Part shown: positions 7,757 to 19,062 of the stretch, in pieces
Layout of the letters: each line of letters begins with the position of its first letter
How positions within the stretch are numbered: position 1 is the first letter of the stretch
Assembly (NCBI GenBank): GCA_036262035.1
Contig: DATAJS010000003.1
Coordinates: 1 to 64,000 of the forward strand
DNA from: Burkholderiales bacterium
GTDB lineage: Bacteria > Pseudomonadota > Gammaproteobacteria > Burkholderiales > SG8-41
Reading direction: 5' to 3'
DNA length: 64,000 bases
Made by a program: the position numbers and the translations under genes
Notes under the pieces: model-generated
What the model saw: only the letters and a program-made list of their open reading frames with translations
Told to the model about the DNA's origin: nothing
Database searches by the model: none

Positions 7757-10700
7757 GTGCCGCCCGTGCCGCTGCTGCGACGCTTGTCAGAGCACCTGCC
7801 GATCGCCGGCGTCCTCGCCGCCGGCGTCTGCTTGAGCGCGTTCGCCTGGACGCTGCTCGATCGCGAGCGCGACGCCCAGATCGCCACCGCCCTGTCCGCG
7901 ACGGCGGACAAGCTCGAGAAATCGATCGAGAGCCGCATCAGCGTGATCTCGGAGATCGTGCGCGCATCGAGCTGGCTGTTCTATACGAACGTCGGCCGGC
8001 CCGACGTCGAGTTCATCAACATCGCCATCGAGGGGCTGCGCGAAGCGCCCGAGATGAAGCAGCTCGAATGGCACCCGCGCGTCACCGACGCCGACCGTGA
8101 CCGCTTCGAAGCGGAGATGGCGGCGCAGCTTCCGGGGTTTCGCATCGTCGAGCCGGGCGCCGACGGCACGCTGCATCCCGCGGCGCGACGGCCGTACTAT
8201 TCGCCGATCCAGTATGCCGTCCCCGCCGAGGGCACGCCGTTCGGTCTCGATACCGGCTTCATCCCGGTGCAGCGCGACGTCATCGACCGCTCGGTGACGA
8301 CGATGCGGCCGCAGGCGTCCGCGCCTTTTGCCAGCATCCGCATGGATCCGGGCGGCGCGGCAGTCCGCAATCCCGATGCGATCGCGCTGGGCTACGCGAT
8401 CTTCGTGCACCGCGAGCTGAACGAGAACGTGCGGCGCGAGGACCAGGTGAGAGGGCACGTCGTCGCCTTTCTGCCCCTCGACGCGCTGTTCGCGCAGGCG
8501 CGCAAGGCCGCGGCTGCCGCGCAGGTGGACATCGCGATCAGCGACGTCACCGACGGTGCGAACGAGCCGCTCATCCGACGCGCTTCGTCGGGGGCAACGC
8601 ACGTGGCGCGCGGCCTCGATATCGGGGGCCGCGCGTGGACGCTGACCGTGGCGCCGCAGCCCGCGCTGCTCACGACGTTGCGCAGCAGCTATCCGGAATG
8701 GGCTTTCGCCGCGGGCCTCGCCACGACGCTCGTGCTGACGCTGCTGACGGCATATTCGCTGCGCTCGCGGCGCATCCTCCGCCAGAGCCGGGAGAAGCTT
8801 GCCGAGCGCGAAGCGTATTTCCGCGCGATCTTCGAGAACAGCGGCGTGGGCATCGTCAACCGCGACAAGGAGCGGCGGATCATCGACGTCAACGACGCGT
8901 ACCTCGATTTCCTCGGCTACACGCGCGACGACATCGGCAGCCTCGGCGCCTACTCGAATTCCGATCCGGCGGGGCACGAGGAAACGCAGCGCCTGCTCGC
9001 GAAGCTCACGAGCGGCGAGATCCCGAAGTACACCCTGGAGCGCCGCTACACGACGAAAGACGGCAGCGAGCGCTGGGCCGACGTGACGGTGAGCGCGCTG
9101 CGCGACCTCGACGGCGCGTTCAAGGCGACCGTCACGATCGCCAACGACATCACCGAGCGCAAGCGTGCGGAAGCCGGGCTCGCCGACGCGCTCGCGCGCC
9201 AGAAGGCGATCTTCGACACCTCGCCCGTCGGCATCTGCGTCGTGGAGGCGCGCCGCTTCGCCACCGCCAGCCCCGCGGCCGAGCGCCTCTTCGGCTACGC
9301 GCCGGGCACGCTCACCGGCGAATACGGCGCGGTCGCGTTCGCGAGCGGCGATGCGTACGAAGAGTATCTCGCCGAAATCGAGCCGCGGCTCGCGCAAGGC
9401 GAAACGGTCGTGTCGGAGCGCACGATCCTGTGCAGGGACGGCGAGCGGCGGCACATCCGTGCGAGCGCGGTCGCCTTCGACCCCGCCGACCCCGGCAAGG
9501 GTTTGCTCGTGATCTACGAGGACGTCACCGCCGAGCACGCGGTGCAGGAGGCGCTGCGCTCCGCGCGCAAGCAGGCCGAAGAAGCGGCCGAGGCCAAGTC
9601 GATGTTCCTCGCCAACATGAGCCACGAGATCCGCACGCCGATGAACGCGATCATCGGCATGTCGCACCTCGCGCTCAAGACCGATCTCGACCCGCGCCAG
9701 CGCGATTACGTGGGCAAGATCCGGCAGGCGGGCGAGCACCTGCTCGGCATCATCAACGACATCCTCGATTTCTCGAAGGTCGAGGCGGGCAAGCTCGACG
9801 TCGAGCGCACCGCCTTCGAGCTCGAGAAGGTGCTGCAGAACGTCGCGAACCTGATCGCCGACAAGGCGCAGGCGAAAGGCCTGGAGCTTTTGTTCGACGT
9901 CGAGCCCGCGGTCCCGCACGTGCTCGTCGGCGATCCGCTGCGCATCGGCCAGGTCCTGATCAACTACGCGAACAACGCGGTGAAGTTCACCGAGCACGGC
10001 GAGATCGGTATCGTCGTGCGGTGCCGCGAAGAGGCCGCCGACGAGGTGACGCTGTACTTCGCGGTGCGCGACACCGGCGTCGGGCTCACGTCCGAGCAGC
10101 GCGCGAAGCTCTTTCGTTCGTTCGAGCAGGCTGACGCGTCCACGACCCGGCGCTACGGCGGCACGGGACTGGGGCTCGCGATCTCGAAGCGTCTCGCGGA
10201 GCTGATGGGCGGCGAGGTCGGCGTCGAGAGCGAGCCCGGCAAGGGCAGCACGTTCTGGTTCACCGCGCGGCTCGGCAAGGGCACGGCCGCGCCGAAGCCG
10301 CTGCTGCCGAGACCCGACCTGCGCGGCCGGCGCGTGCTCGTCGTCGACGACAACGCGACCGCGCGCCTGGTGCTTGCCGACCTGCTCGAATCGATGACCT
10401 TCAGAGTGCAGGCGGCGGCCTCGGGGCGCGAGGCGGTGGATGCGGTGCGCGACGCAGCCGCGGCGCACCGGCCCATCGAGATCGCGTTCGTCGACTGGCA
10501 GATGCCGGGAATGAACGGCATCGAGACCGCCCGCGCGCTGGACGCGCTCGGGCTCGAGCGCCCGCCGCAGGTCATGCTGGTCACCGCGCACGGACGCGAG
10601 GAGGTCTTCAAGGACGCGCGCGACGCGGGCCTGGAAGTGCTGCTCAAGCCGGTGAGCGCGTCACTGCTGTTCGAAGCCGCGATGCGGGCGCTCGGTGAGG

Positions 10701-11794
10701 AAGGGCAGTCGCAACGCGTGGAGACCGCCTCGCCGCAGACGACGACGGCGTCGCTCGCTTCGATCGCTGGCGCGCGCATCCTGCTCGTCGAGGACAACGA
10801 GCTCAACCAGCAGGTCGCGTGCGGGCTGCTGGAGGAGGGCGGCTTCGTCATCGACGTCGCAGGCGACGGCCAGGCGGCGCTCGACAAGCTGCGCGCGCAG
10901 GCGTACGACCTCGTGCTCATGGACGTGCAGATGCCGGTGATGGACGGCCTCGCCGCCACGCGCGAGATCCGCAAGCTGCCGGGCTGCGCCACGCTGCCGA
11001 TCGTCGCGATGACCGCCAACGTCATGGCCGACGACCTCCAGCAGTGCCGCGACGCCGGCATGAACGATCACGTCGGCAAGCCGATCGACCCGCAGCAGCT
11101 TTTCGATGCGCTGTTGAAATGGATACCGGCTCGCGCGCGCGGAGCGGAGCCTGCAGTCGGCCCGCCGGCCGCGCCGGCCGTCGCTGAATTCGAGATCTCG
11201 ATCGTGGGCCTGGACGCGCGTGCCGGCCTGCGGCGCACGCTCAACAAGCACTCGGCGTACGAACGGCTGCTGCGCGGCTTCGTGGCGAACCATGCGGCCA
11301 CCGTGGCCGCGATCCGCGCCGCGCTCGAGCGCGGCGAGCGCGAAGTCGCGCAACGCGCGGCGCACACGCTGAAGGGCATCGCCGGAACGATCGGCGCCGG
11401 CCCTTTGCAGGCGCATGCGGGGGCCGTCGAGGACGCGCTGCGCGCCGGCGCGCCCGCCGCGGACCTCGCGCCGCCGCTCGCGTCGATGGAGGCCGAGCTC
11501 GCGCGGCTCACGGCGGCGCTGAGCGAGAAGCTCGGCGCGGCCCCGGCCGCCGCGCCGGCCGACGTCGACTGGGCCGAGGCGGGGCGCCTGCTGGAGCGCA
11601 TCGAAACCCTGCTCGCAAGCGACGACGCGCAGGCGGTGGACGTTTTCACCGATCATGCGGCGCTGCTGCGCGCCGCGTGCGGCGACGACGCGGCGGAGAT
11701 CGAGAAGAGCGTCGCCGCCTATCTCTTCGTGCCCGCGCTCGCCGCCGTCCGGCGCGTGAGATCGCGCATTCAGCAACCGCAGGAACAGCCGTGA
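7757..11794 (+). CDS. Hybrid sensor histidine kinase: CHASE-PAS-PAS-HisKA-HATPase-REC-REC-HPt
   Basis: Membrane sensor of about 1345 residues. TM1 (~residues 14-35) and TM2 (~315-335) bracket a CHASE-type periplasmic sensor. Two PAS domains follow (~345-475 and ~480-600). The HisKA box [15 protein letters not shown] has its phospho-His near residue 623; the ATPase shows NAVKFTEHG and [13 protein letters not shown]1 has its phospho-acceptor Asp in [11 protein letters not shown] (~912), REC2 in [11 protein letters not shown] (~1055), and a C-terminal HPt domain has [10 protein letters not shown] (His ~1203). GTG 7757 is taken as start; GTG 7766 is possible. It stands first in an operon with two response regulators that make or break nucleotide second messengers, so it probably feeds phosphate to both. 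Confidence 0.92.
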   Translation: MPPVPLLRRLSEHLPIAGVLAAGVCLSAFAWTLLDRERDAQIATALSATADKLEKSIESRISVISEIVRASSWLFYTNVGRPDVEFINIAIEGLREAPEMKQLEWHPRVTDADRDRFEAEMAAQLPGFRIVEPGADGTLHPAARRPYYSPIQYAVPAEGTPFGLDTGFIPVQRDVIDRSVTTMRPQASAPFASIRMDPGGAAVRNPDAIALGYAIFVHRELNENVRREDQVRGHVVAFLPLDALFAQARKAAAAAQVDIAISDVTDGANEPLIRRASSGATHVARGLDIGGRAWTLTVAPQPALLTTLRSSYPEWAFAAGLATTLVLTLLTAYSLRSRRILRQSREKLAEREAYFRAIFENSGVGIVNRDKERRIIDVNDAYLDFLGYTRDDIGSLGAYSNSDPAGHEETQRLLAKLTSGEIPKYTLERRYTTKDGSERWADVTVSALRDLDGAFKATVTIANDITERKRAEAGLADALARQKAIFDTSPVGICVVEARRFATASPAAERLFGYAPGTLTGEYGAVAFASGDAYEEYLAEIEPRLAQGETVVSERTILCRDGERRHIRASAVAFDPADPGKGLLVIYEDVTAEHAVQEALRSARKQAEEAAEAKSMFLANMSHEIRTPMNAIIGMSHLALKTDLDPRQRDYVGKIRQAGEHLLGIINDILDFSKVEAGKLDVERTAFELEKVLQNVANLIADKAQAKGLELLFDVEPAVPHVLVGDPLRIGQVLINYANNAVKFTEHGEIGIVVRCREEAADEVTLYFAVRDTGVGLTSEQRAKLFRSFEQADASTTRRYGGTGLGLAISKRLAELMGGEVGVESEPGKGSTFWFTARLGKGTAAPKPLLPRPDLRGRRVLVVDDNATARLVLADLLESMTFRVQAAASGREAVDAVRDAAAAHRPIEIAFVDWQMPGMNGIETARALDALGLERPPQVMLVTAHGREEVFKDARDAGLEVLLKPVSASLLFEAAMRALGEEGQSQRVETASPQTTTASLASIAGARILLVEDNELNQQVACGLLEEGGFVIDVAGDGQAALDKLRAQAYDLVLMDVQMPVMDGLAATREIRKLPGCATLPIVAMTANVMADDLQQCRDAGMNDHVGKPIDPQQLFDALLKWIPARARGAEPAVGPPAAPAVAEFEISIVGLDARAGLRRTLNKHSAYERLLRGFVANHAATVAAIRAALERGEREVAQRAAHTLKGIAGTIGAGPLQAHAGAVEDALRAGAPAADLAPPLASMEAELARLTAALSEKLGAAPAAAPADVDWAEAGRLLERIETLLASDDAQAVDVFTDHAALLRAACGDDAAEIEKSVAAYLFVPALAAVRRVRSRIQQPQEQP

Positions 11795-11804
11795 CGAGCG
11801 ACCG

Positions 11805-13010
<1,206 letters not shown>

Positions 13011-13029
13011 CGACCGAACGGAGAGCCGC

Positions 13030-14136
13030 ATGAGCGAAGCGCTGGATTTTGCAGGCAAACGCGACATACTCGCGGTCGACGACGTGCCGGAGAATCTCAA
13101 CGTGATCAGCGGCGTGCTGCGGCCGCACTACAAGGTGCGGGTCGCCCCTTCCGGCGCGCGTGCTCTTCAGATCTGTTTTTCGGACGATCCGCCGGACCTG
13201 GTGCTGCTCGACATCGAGATGCCGGAGATGGACGGTTACGAAGTGCTGCGGCGTCTGACCGCCGCGCCCGAGACGGCCGGCATCCCGGTGATCTTCGTCA
13301 CCGCGCGGGACACCGACGAGGACGAGCAGGTCGGGCTCGACCTCGGCGCGGTCGACTACATCACCAAGCCGATCAGCCCCGGCATCGTGCTCGCGCGGGT
13401 GCGCACGCACCTGCTGCTCAAGGAGGCGCGCGACTATCTCCAGGACGAAAAGCGCTTTCTCACCTACCGGCTGAGCGGCGCGCAGAGCACGGCGATCGAG
13501 GCGTTCGCGGCGCTGGCCGCGATGCGCGACGACGAGTCGCCGAAGCACATCCTGCGCATGCAGGCCTACGTGCGCGCGCTGGCGGACGCGCTGCACGATC
13601 ATCCGCGCTACGCTGCGTTCGTCGCCGACCACATCGATCTACTCGTCGAATCGGTGCCGGTGCACGACATCGGCAAGGTCGGCGTCTCCGACCGCTTCCT
13701 GTACGGCATCGACGACGCCGACGGCGCCGCGCTCGACGCGATGAAGGCGCATCCGACGATCGGCCGCGACGTCATCGACCGCGTCCAGCGTCGGATGGGC
13801 GCCGACGCGGGATTTTTAAGGGTGGCGCGCGACATCGCGTACTCGCACCACGAGAAGTGGGACGGCAGCGGCTATCCGCAGGGCCTGCGCGGCGACGACA
13901 TCCCCATTCCGGCGCGGCTCGTCGCGCTGGCCGACGTCTACGACGCGCTCACCCGCGGCCGCGCGCACGGCGAGCCCACGTCCCACGAGGACGCGGCGGG
14001 CATCATCGCCGCGGCGGGCGGCACCCATTTCGATCCCGACGTCGTCGACGCGTTCAGGCGCGGCGCGAGCGAGTTCCGCGCGATCGCGGCGAGGTATGCC
14101 GAGACCGAAGCGGAGCTCGCGGCTCGCGAGGTGTGA
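13030..14136 (+). CDS. Response regulator with HD-GYP domain (c-di-GMP phosphodiesterase type)
   Basis: REC domain (residues ~12-130; [11 protein letters not shown]) followed by an HD-GYP domain, 368 residues. The metal-binding HD appears in [13 protein letters not shown], then AHPTIGRDV, a His pair in [16 protein letters not shown] (the GYP motif) and ADVYDALT. These are the residues needed to hydrolyse cyclic di-GMP. Its REC domain is strikingly similar to that of the preceding cyclase protein (shared [46 protein letters not shown]), which suggests a REC duplication inside the operon. The gap to the upstream gene is 19 bases and contains the ribosome site GGAGAG. A small C-terminal helical tail follows the domain. 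Confidence 0.93.
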   Translation: MSEALDFAGKRDILAVDDVPENLNVISGVLRPHYKVRVAPSGARALQICFSDDPPDLVLLDIEMPEMDGYEVLRRLTAAPETAGIPVIFVTARDTDEDEQVGLDLGAVDYITKPISPGIVLARVRTHLLLKEARDYLQDEKRFLTYRLSGAQSTAIEAFAALAAMRDDESPKHILRMQAYVRALADALHDHPRYAAFVADHIDLLVESVPVHDIGKVGVSDRFLYGIDDADGAALDAMKAHPTIGRDVIDRVQRRMGADAGFLRVARDIAYSHHEKWDGSGYPQGLRGDDIPIPARLVALADVYDALTRGRAHGEPTSHEDAAGIIAAAGGTHFDPDVVDAFRRGASEFRAIAARYAETEAELAAREV

Positions 14137-14566
14137 TGGGGCAGCCCGAAATCAAAGCAGGGAAGGACAAGGGCGCGAAGGGAAAACAAAGGACGCCAAG
14201 AAAAGCCGATCGATCAAAAAGCGCAAGGCGAACATCCAGACCAAGGTGAGAGGCACGGTCGCCAGGCGGCTCGAATAGCGGTCGTGGGCGGGACGTTGTT
14301 GGTGACCCGCTTCATTCGTAGTCACGGCTTGATCCGACGGTTTCCGTTTCGACGCGGCGGCGATCGTCAGATCAATTCTTCTCGTCCCGGATCCCACCCG
14401 GGACCTCAGTCGGGCAGGGCCCGAGTGATATCCTCCCACGGGAGGGGTTCGAGCCGCTTGGCGTCCATCCCCTTCACCGTCGCGCCCCTGGGTTTTTGGC
14501 TTTCGAGTCATTCGCTTTCCTTTGCGCCCTTTGGATTTTCCTTTGCGTCCTTGTCCTTCATCTGCT
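14137..14566. repeat. Gene-free stretch bounded by family A arms
   Basis: About 430 bases with no convincing gene. Family A units (AAAGGACGCCAAGAAAAG and similar) lie at 14158-14205, and the inverted units (CTTTCCTTTGCGCCCTTTGG, then CTTTGCGTCCTTG) at 14515-14556, flanking ~310 bases. On the minus strand inside lies a tiny frame reading MDAKRLEPLPWEDITRALPD, perhaps a gene remnant. The right arm runs directly into the start of the Bug gene at 14567. Confidence 0.55.
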
Positions 14567-15532
14567 TTGAACCGGGGCCAGATCCTGGTGGCGCTGGCGA
14601 TCGCGCTCGCCGCAACCGGCGCTGCGTTCGCTCAGAATTACCCGGCCCGGCCGATACGGATGGTGGTGCCTTTCGCGCCCGGCGGCGGCACCGACGTGAT
14701 CGCGCGCTACGTCGCGGCCGGCATGACCGAATCGATGGGCCGGCAGGTGGTCGTCGACAATCGTGCCGGCGCGAACGGCATCGTCGGCACCGAGATCGTG
14801 GCGCGCTCGGCCCCGGACGGCTACACGCTGCTCTTCGTGTCGAGCCCGCACTCGGTGAATCCGAGCCTCTATCCCAGGCTGCCGTACGACACCCTGCGCG
14901 ATTTCGCGCCGGTGTCGATGGTCGCGCTGTCGCCGTACGTGCTGGTCGTCCATCCTTCGCTGCCGGTGAAGACCGTGAAGGACCTGATCGCGCTCGCGAA
15001 AGCCAAGCCCGATCAGATCTCCTACGGCTCCGGCGGCAGCGGCAGCTCGGCGCAGCTCGCCGCCGAGCTCTTCAAGCAGATGGCGGACGTGAAGATCCGC
15101 GAGATTCCTTATAAAGGCGCGGGTCCCGCGCTGCTGGCGACGCTGGCGGGCGAGAGCCAGGCGGTGTTCGGCAACGCGCTCACGGTGAAGCCGCACATAC
15201 AGAGCGGTCGGCTGCGCGCGCTGGGGATCGCGAGCGAGAAGCGGTCGCAGCTCGATCCGGACCTGCCGACGATCGCCGAAGCGGGCGTGCCGGGCTATCA
15301 CGCCGACGCGGTGCTCGGTGCGTTGGTGCCCGCACGCACGCCGCGCGCGATCGTCGGCCGGCTCAACGCCGAGATCCACAGGACGATGAAGAAGGACGGC
15401 GCGCAGGAGGCGATGCGCAACGTCGGTGTCGAGATCGCGCTCGGCACGCCCGAGGAGTTCGGGCGCGTGATCGAGTCCGAGATGCGGCGCTGGGGAAAGC
15501 TCGTCAGGGCGCTGAAGCTGAAAGTGGAGTGA
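14567..15532 (+). CDS. Bug/TctC-family solute receptor
   Basis: Receptor of 321 residues. I prefer the TTG at 14567, from which the protein begins with a normal signal peptide (NRGQILVALAIALAATGAAFA, cut before QNYP). The frame stays open upstream to TTG 14522, but that part is made of family A repeat units (encoding RPLDFPLRPCPSS). No Shine-Dalgarno sequence is visible before either start, as if the repeat replaced the native leader. Core motifs: RPIRMVVPFAPGGGTDV, GRQVVVDNRAGANG, APDGYTLL, IPYKGAGPALL. Its last 29 bases overlap the end of a convergent small gene. No enzyme gene adjoins it directly on the same strand. Confidence 0.85.
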   Translation: MNRGQILVALAIALAATGAAFAQNYPARPIRMVVPFAPGGGTDVIARYVAAGMTESMGRQVVVDNRAGANGIVGTEIVARSAPDGYTLLFVSSPHSVNPSLYPRLPYDTLRDFAPVSMVALSPYVLVVHPSLPVKTVKDLIALAKAKPDQISYGSGGSGSSAQLAAELFKQMADVKIREIPYKGAGPALLATLAGESQAVFGNALTVKPHIQSGRLRALGIASEKRSQLDPDLPTIAEAGVPGYHADAVLGALVPARTPRAIVGRLNAEIHRTMKKDGAQEAMRNVGVEIALGTPEEFGRVIESEMRRWGKLVRALKLKVE

Positions 15533-15815
15533 CCCGGCCCACGACACGCCGCGCCTCGGCGCGCAACTCGGTCGCCGGATACATCGCATGCACCTCGACG
15601 CTGAGCGACCTGTCCTCGGTAATCACCCACGCGCCGATCACGTGCATGCGCTGGCCGTTCTGCGGCGGGGTTCCGGCGGCGGCTTGCATGCCGCACGGGA
15701 TCGAAAGGTTCCCGAACTGGAGCGAGAACGTCGCGTTGCCGTCGGCAGGCGAACGGGGATCGGCGAAATCGCTCAGGATGCCGATGGCGGAGAACGGATG
15801 ACTGAGCTTCGCCAT
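15504..15815 (-). CDS. Small protein of unknown function (103 aa), coupled to a CxxC mini-protein
   Basis: I do not recognise this protein. It has 103 residues with mixed strand-like patterns (NATFSLQFGNLSIPCG, MHVIGAWVITEDRSLSVEV) and an Arg-rich end. Its ATG overlaps the stop of the upstream CxxC mini-protein gene by one base (TGATG), the strongest evidence that it is real and co-expressed. Amino-acid composition is ordinary and unlike the Arg/Ala-rich shadow frames nearby. The 3' end overlaps the convergent Bug gene by 29 bases, so the exact end could be disturbed. It has one Cys and no signal peptide, so is probably cytoplasmic. Confidence 0.6.
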   Translation of the reverse strand: MAKLSHPFSAIGILSDFADPRSPADGNATFSLQFGNLSIPCGMQAAAGTPPQNGQRMHVIGAWVITEDRSLSVEVHAMYPATELRAEARRVVGRVTPLSASAP

Positions 15816-16015
15816 CACATGTGCGCGACCTGTTCCACGCGCCAATAGCCCATCGGCTGCGACATATCGCGCCGCCAGTGCGCGCCGCACATCCGGCAGG
15901 TAAACGCTTTGATGTGCAATCGGGGTGCAGGCAGCATGTCCTCGACGAGATCGTCGTGAGGATCGATGTGGGTCGGCGCCTTGAGCAGGCCGACGCATTC
16001 GAAGCATCGAGACAT
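15815..16015 (-). CDS. CxxC mini-protein (probable zinc ribbon), copy 1
   Basis: Protein of 66 residues with two Cys pairs: RCFECVGLL at the N-terminus and FTCRMCGAHWRRDMSQP near the C-terminus, spaced as in a zinc ribbon or rubredoxin-like knuckle. The ATG at 16015 has AGGAG 7 bases upstream. A clear paralog lies at 36865-37083, sharing C-ECV-LL, an acidic LEE/LVED-LP segment, FTCR-CG--W-RDMS-P and a Trp near the end. The downstream gene is translationally coupled to it. Function unknown; a metal-binding adaptor or nucleic-acid-binding role is possible. Conservation between two loci makes the gene call solid. Confidence 0.75.
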   Translation of the reverse strand: MSRCFECVGLLKAPTHIDPHDDLVEDMLPAPRLHIKAFTCRMCGAHWRRDMSQPMGYWRVEQVAHM

Positions 16016-16144
16016 CCCAAATCTCCTGTTCTCAGAGGTTTCCGGGTGTCCCTGAACCGATTTACCTGACATGCTCGCAGCATGCACCGTGCCCGGAGGG
16101 TTCCTCCGGCGCATGGACCTGCGACAACCTTTTGTTCTTACAGG

Positions 16145-17056
16145 CTATGCAGCCGCTTCGCGGACGATGCTGTCGTCGATCAGCGTCGCCAGCTCGTCGC
16201 GGCTGCGCGCCGTGCGATGCTGCACCCGCGCGAGCCACGGTTCCTGTCGCTGGAAGACGCCGAGCAGGTCGGGTGCGAGCTTGCCGGGGTAATCGAAGCA
16301 GTGCCAGGCGTTGCGGACCACTTCGATGTCGAGCCCAGCCGTCTGCGCGACGAGCTTCTGAGCGCGCTCGGGATCGCTCTTCAGCCGCTGCGTCGCCGTC
16401 TGCAGCGCACGCACGAACGCGACGATCTCGCTGCGGATCGCCGGATCTTCGAGGTGCCCGCGTTTGGTGCAGACGCTGAATTTCTCGGTGTAGAGGGCGG
16501 GATCGTAGAGCTCCACCGCGTCTGCCGCGATGAGGTGCTTCGCGCGCTGCACCTGCGGCTCCCACAGCGCGACCGCGTCGATCTCGCCGGCCTGCAAAGC
16601 CTCGGGCAGTCGCGAGATGGGGTTCGTGGTGTGCGCCATGAAATGCACGAGATGCACATCGCCGATGGCGAGGCCGACAGTGCCCAGCATGCGTTCGAGG
16701 AAGAACTCCGCGGACGATTCGCGCTGCGTGCCGATGCGCTTGCCGCGAAGGTCGGCCAGTGTAGCGATACCCGCCGAGCGCCGCGCGACGATGCGATAGG
16801 GACATTCGGCCAGCGTGAAGATGAAGCGCATGTCCGGGTGCCGCGCCGACGCGCGCAGCGCCTGCGTCTCCGAGTTCGTCGCGAGGTGCGAGTTGCCCGC
16901 AGAGCCCAGGCTCGCGAGATCGCTCGACTCGCCCCATAAGGACATCACGCTGCCGTGCTCCAGCACGGTCCTGCCCGGATAGATCTCCGCCGCCGCGAGC
17001 AGCACCGGCGCCATTTCGAGCAGTGACAGGTTTCCGTAGACGCGCAACGCTTCCAT
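16145..17056 (-). CDS. NMT1/SsuA-like substrate-binding protein without signal peptide
   Basis: Protein of 303 residues with the fold of ABC-type nitrate/sulfonate/pyrimidine-precursor binding proteins. Visible marks: VARRSAGIATLADLRGKRIG, then SSAEFFLERML, HTTNPISRLPEALQAGEIDAVALWEPQ, the typical second-lobe segment. There is no signal peptide: the sequence begins MEALRVYGNLSLLEMAPVL, already the first beta-strand of the fold. The start at 17056 is chosen because GGAGGG lies 6 bases upstream; ATG 17062 would overlap it. No ATPase or permease genes adjoin. It could be a cytoplasmic ligand sensor, an enzyme of the THI5 type, or a gene that lost its leader. Fold confident, role not. Confidence 0.75.
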   Translation of the reverse strand: MEALRVYGNLSLLEMAPVLLAAAEIYPGRTVLEHGSVMSLWGESSDLASLGSAGNSHLATNSETQALRASARHPDMRFIFTLAECPYRIVARRSAGIATLADLRGKRIGTQRESSAEFFLERMLGTVGLAIGDVHLVHFMAHTTNPISRLPEALQAGEIDAVALWEPQVQRAKHLIAADAVELYDPALYTEKFSVCTKRGHLEDPAIRSEIVAFVRALQTATQRLKSDPERAQKLVAQTAGLDIEVVRNAWHCFDYPGKLAPDLLGVFQRQEPWLARVQHRTARSRDELATLIDDSIVREAAA

Positions 17057-17158
17057 GACCATCCCTCCAGTGCCCGAAGCATGCCTGCAGGACTTGCGTT
17101 AAGCTAGCCCGAGCAGCGTTGCCGTCGAAGTCTGTACCATCCAATAAGGAGGAGACTC

Positions 17159-18130
17159 ATGAGCACGCAGTCGCGCGGTGTCGTCCGTTCCCTCGTATTC
17201 GCCTGTCTTGCCGCGGCCCTTCCGGGCCTTGCACACGCCCAGCCCTATCCATCCAGGACCATCGAGTGGATCTCGCACTCGTCGGCCGGATCGGGAACCG
17301 ATCTCTTCAACCGCACCGTCAGCGGCATGATGGAGAAGGAAAAGATCCTGAACGTGCCGTTCATCCACTCCAACCGCGTCGGCGGCAACGGCGTGATCGC
17401 GTACCAGTACGTCAAGAGCAAGAAAGGCGACCCCCACGTCGTCATCGCGATGTCGGTCACCGTGATCCTGACCCAGTCCGCGCTGCCCGATACCGGGCTC
17501 GCGCTCGATTCGCTGACGCCCATCGTCCGATTCGCGCAGGACCCGCAGGTCGTCGCGGTGCGGACCGAATCGAAGTTCAAGACCTACAAGGAGCTCGTCG
17601 CCGCCGCGAAGGACGGGACCGTCACGGCGGGCATCACCGGACCCACCGGCAGCGGCCGCGCGGCGCTGTATTACATCGAGCGCGACACCGGAGCGAAATT
17701 CAGATACGTGACCTTCAAGGGCGGCGGCGACGCGGTGCTGGCGACGCTCGGCGGCCACGTCGAGGTGACGACCGAGAACATGAGCGAGATGCTGCCGCTC
17801 GTCGAGGCGAAGAAGATGCGCATCCTCGCGGTGACGGGCGAGCGGCGCTTCAAGCAGGTGCCGGACGTCCCGACGCTGAAGGAGCTCGGCTACAAGACCG
17901 TGGTCGCGACCGGGCGCGGCTTCGGCATGCCGCCCGGCGTGCCCAAAGAGGCCGCGGCGACGATGGAAGCGGCGTTGAAGCGCGTGTACGACAGCAAGGA
18001 ATACAAGGACTACGCCGACCGCAACATGTTCGAGGACGCGTATCTGAACAGCGCCGATTTCGCGAAGCAGCTCGTCGTGCAGCGCGCCGAGCAGATCGAG
18101 TTCCTGAAGGCGATCGGCATCGTGAAGTAG
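17159..18130 (+). CDS. Divergent Bug/TctC-family solute receptor
   Basis: Receptor-like protein of 323 residues with signal peptide (MSTQSRGVVRSLVFACLAAALPGLAHA, cut before QPYP; ~27 residues). It keeps the general TctC pattern but differs from the typical Bug copies: SRTIEWISHSSAGSGTD replaces the PFPPGGxxD loop, and the usual NRxGAxG reads NRVGGNG. A GGAGGAG ribosome site lies at 17149-17155. It is transcribed away from the leaderless binding-protein gene. The changed ligand loop suggests a different ligand class from the surrounding receptors. Similar divergence is seen in the copy at 59708-60691. Confidence 0.82.
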   Translation: MSTQSRGVVRSLVFACLAAALPGLAHAQPYPSRTIEWISHSSAGSGTDLFNRTVSGMMEKEKILNVPFIHSNRVGGNGVIAYQYVKSKKGDPHVVIAMSVTVILTQSALPDTGLALDSLTPIVRFAQDPQVVAVRTESKFKTYKELVAAAKDGTVTAGITGPTGSGRAALYYIERDTGAKFRYVTFKGGGDAVLATLGGHVEVTTENMSEMLPLVEAKKMRILAVTGERRFKQVPDVPTLKELGYKTVVATGRGFGMPPGVPKEAAATMEAALKRVYDSKEYKDYADRNMFEDAYLNSADFAKQLVVQRAEQIEFLKAIGIVK

Positions 18131-18216
18131 ATGCGCGCCATGCGCCGGAGCGACGCCACTTTGCCGCCGACACGTGGTCCAATACGCACCGGCATCCTCA
18201 TTGCCAGGAGAGGCAC

Positions 18217-18528
18217 ATGGCACCATCGATCAGACTGCTCTTCGCGACGTGCGTCATCGCGCTCGCGTCTCACGCGACCGGCGCGTCCGCGGACGACAAG
18301 GCGGACTATCAGAAGCGCGTCGCGACGCGCTTCGTGAATCTGTTCCAGGAGCTGGACCGCGACCGTGACGGCCGCGTGACGCGAGCGGAAGCGTCGGGGG
18401 ATCTCAACTTCCTTCCCTCGTTCAACGACATGGACATCAATGGCGACAACGCGGTCACCACCGAGGAGCTGCGCCGATTCCTGGAGCTCACGATCGGCGT
18501 GACGACCGTGACTGCGGCGGCGCAGTAG
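18217..18528 (+). CDS. Periplasmic EF-hand protein
   Basis: Secreted 103-residue protein with a signal peptide (~residues 1-24, cut near SADDK). Two EF-hand-like calcium loops are present: DRDRDGRVTRAE and DINGDNAVTTEE, each with the expected acidic and Gly positions. ATG 18217 has AGGAG 6 bases upstream. It follows a Bug gene with an 86-base gap and ends 4 bases before a convergent gene. Function beyond calcium binding is not indicated. Confidence 0.8.
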   Translation: MAPSIRLLFATCVIALASHATGASADDKADYQKRVATRFVNLFQELDRDRDGRVTRAEASGDLNFLPSFNDMDINGDNAVTTEELRRFLELTIGVTTVTAAAQ

Positions 18529-18532
18529 CCGC

Positions 18533-18928
18533 TCAGTCGCCCGGCGGCGGCAGGCTCGCCAGGGTCGGCCCGGTATATGCGTTCGACGCCGCGCGCGGGG
18601 TCCAGCGCGGCGTCTCGGCGCGCCGTGGCGCGATTCCCACGTGCGTCACCGTTCGCGTGACCGGACGCTCGGCGGTGAAGTCGGCTGCTGGGAGCGACGC
18701 GTCGACGCTGAACCGGCCGGTGCCGAGCACCCTCTGCTGCGACAGCCTCCACGACTCGGCGTCGACGCGCGAGAGGTCGCTGAACCGCGGCGTCTCGGGT
18801 TTGAATGTCCGGGACGGGTCGCCACGCTCGTACAGCGAATAGGCGAACACCGCGGCGAGCGCCGCCAGTGCGGACAGGGCGATGACGTGGCCGGGGATTC
18901 CGGCGCGTGTGGTTGACGGCTTCTTCAT
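18533..18928 (-). CDS. Small membrane-anchored protein of unknown function
   Basis: Protein of 131 residues with a short basic N-terminus (MKKPSTTRAG), one membrane segment (HVIALSALAALAAVFAYSLY, residues ~16-35) and a Pro/Arg/Thr-rich outer part. No domain is recognised. ATG 18928 is chosen because it places the membrane segment near the N-terminus and has GGAG upstream. A longer frame to 18994 runs into the family R repeat and would encode Gly/Pro-rich sequence. It is convergent with the EF-hand gene. Confidence 0.55.
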   Translation of the reverse strand: MKKPSTTRAGIPGHVIALSALAALAAVFAYSLYERGDPSRTFKPETPRFSDLSRVDAESWRLSQQRVLGTGRFSVDASLPAADFTAERPVTRTVTHVGIAPRRAETPRWTPRAASNAYTGPTLASLPPPGD

Positions 18929-18980
18929 GACGAGCTCGCTCCGAAGGGATGACCTGGGGCGGCAACCTCCGTGCCCGGGT

Positions 18981-19023
18981 GGGGTCAGGTCCACATTTTC
19001 AGGGAAAATGTGGACCTGACCCC
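18981..19023. repeat. Family R long palindrome, 20-base stem
   Basis: GGGGTCAGGTCCACATTTTC and its exact complement are separated by a 3-base loop. Almost identical to the element at 7640-7682. A further partial copy (ACTGACCCCATTT) follows at about 19027. Here it lies between two divergently read genes rather than at a gene end, so it is not a simple terminator. Confidence 0.85.
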
Positions 19024-19062
19024 ATTAACTGACCCCATTTAACAACCGACGCGAGCGGAACG

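Noticed and set aside
7787..10591. A 934-codon open frame on the minus strand opposite the hybrid kinase
   Set aside because: It mirrors the kinase codons, is rich in Arg, Ala, Asp and His, and shows no domain; a high-GC shadow.
14284..15114. Plus-strand frame reading SFAPFGFSFASLSF near its middle
   Set aside because: That stretch is translated family A repeat, and the remainder shadows the Bug gene.
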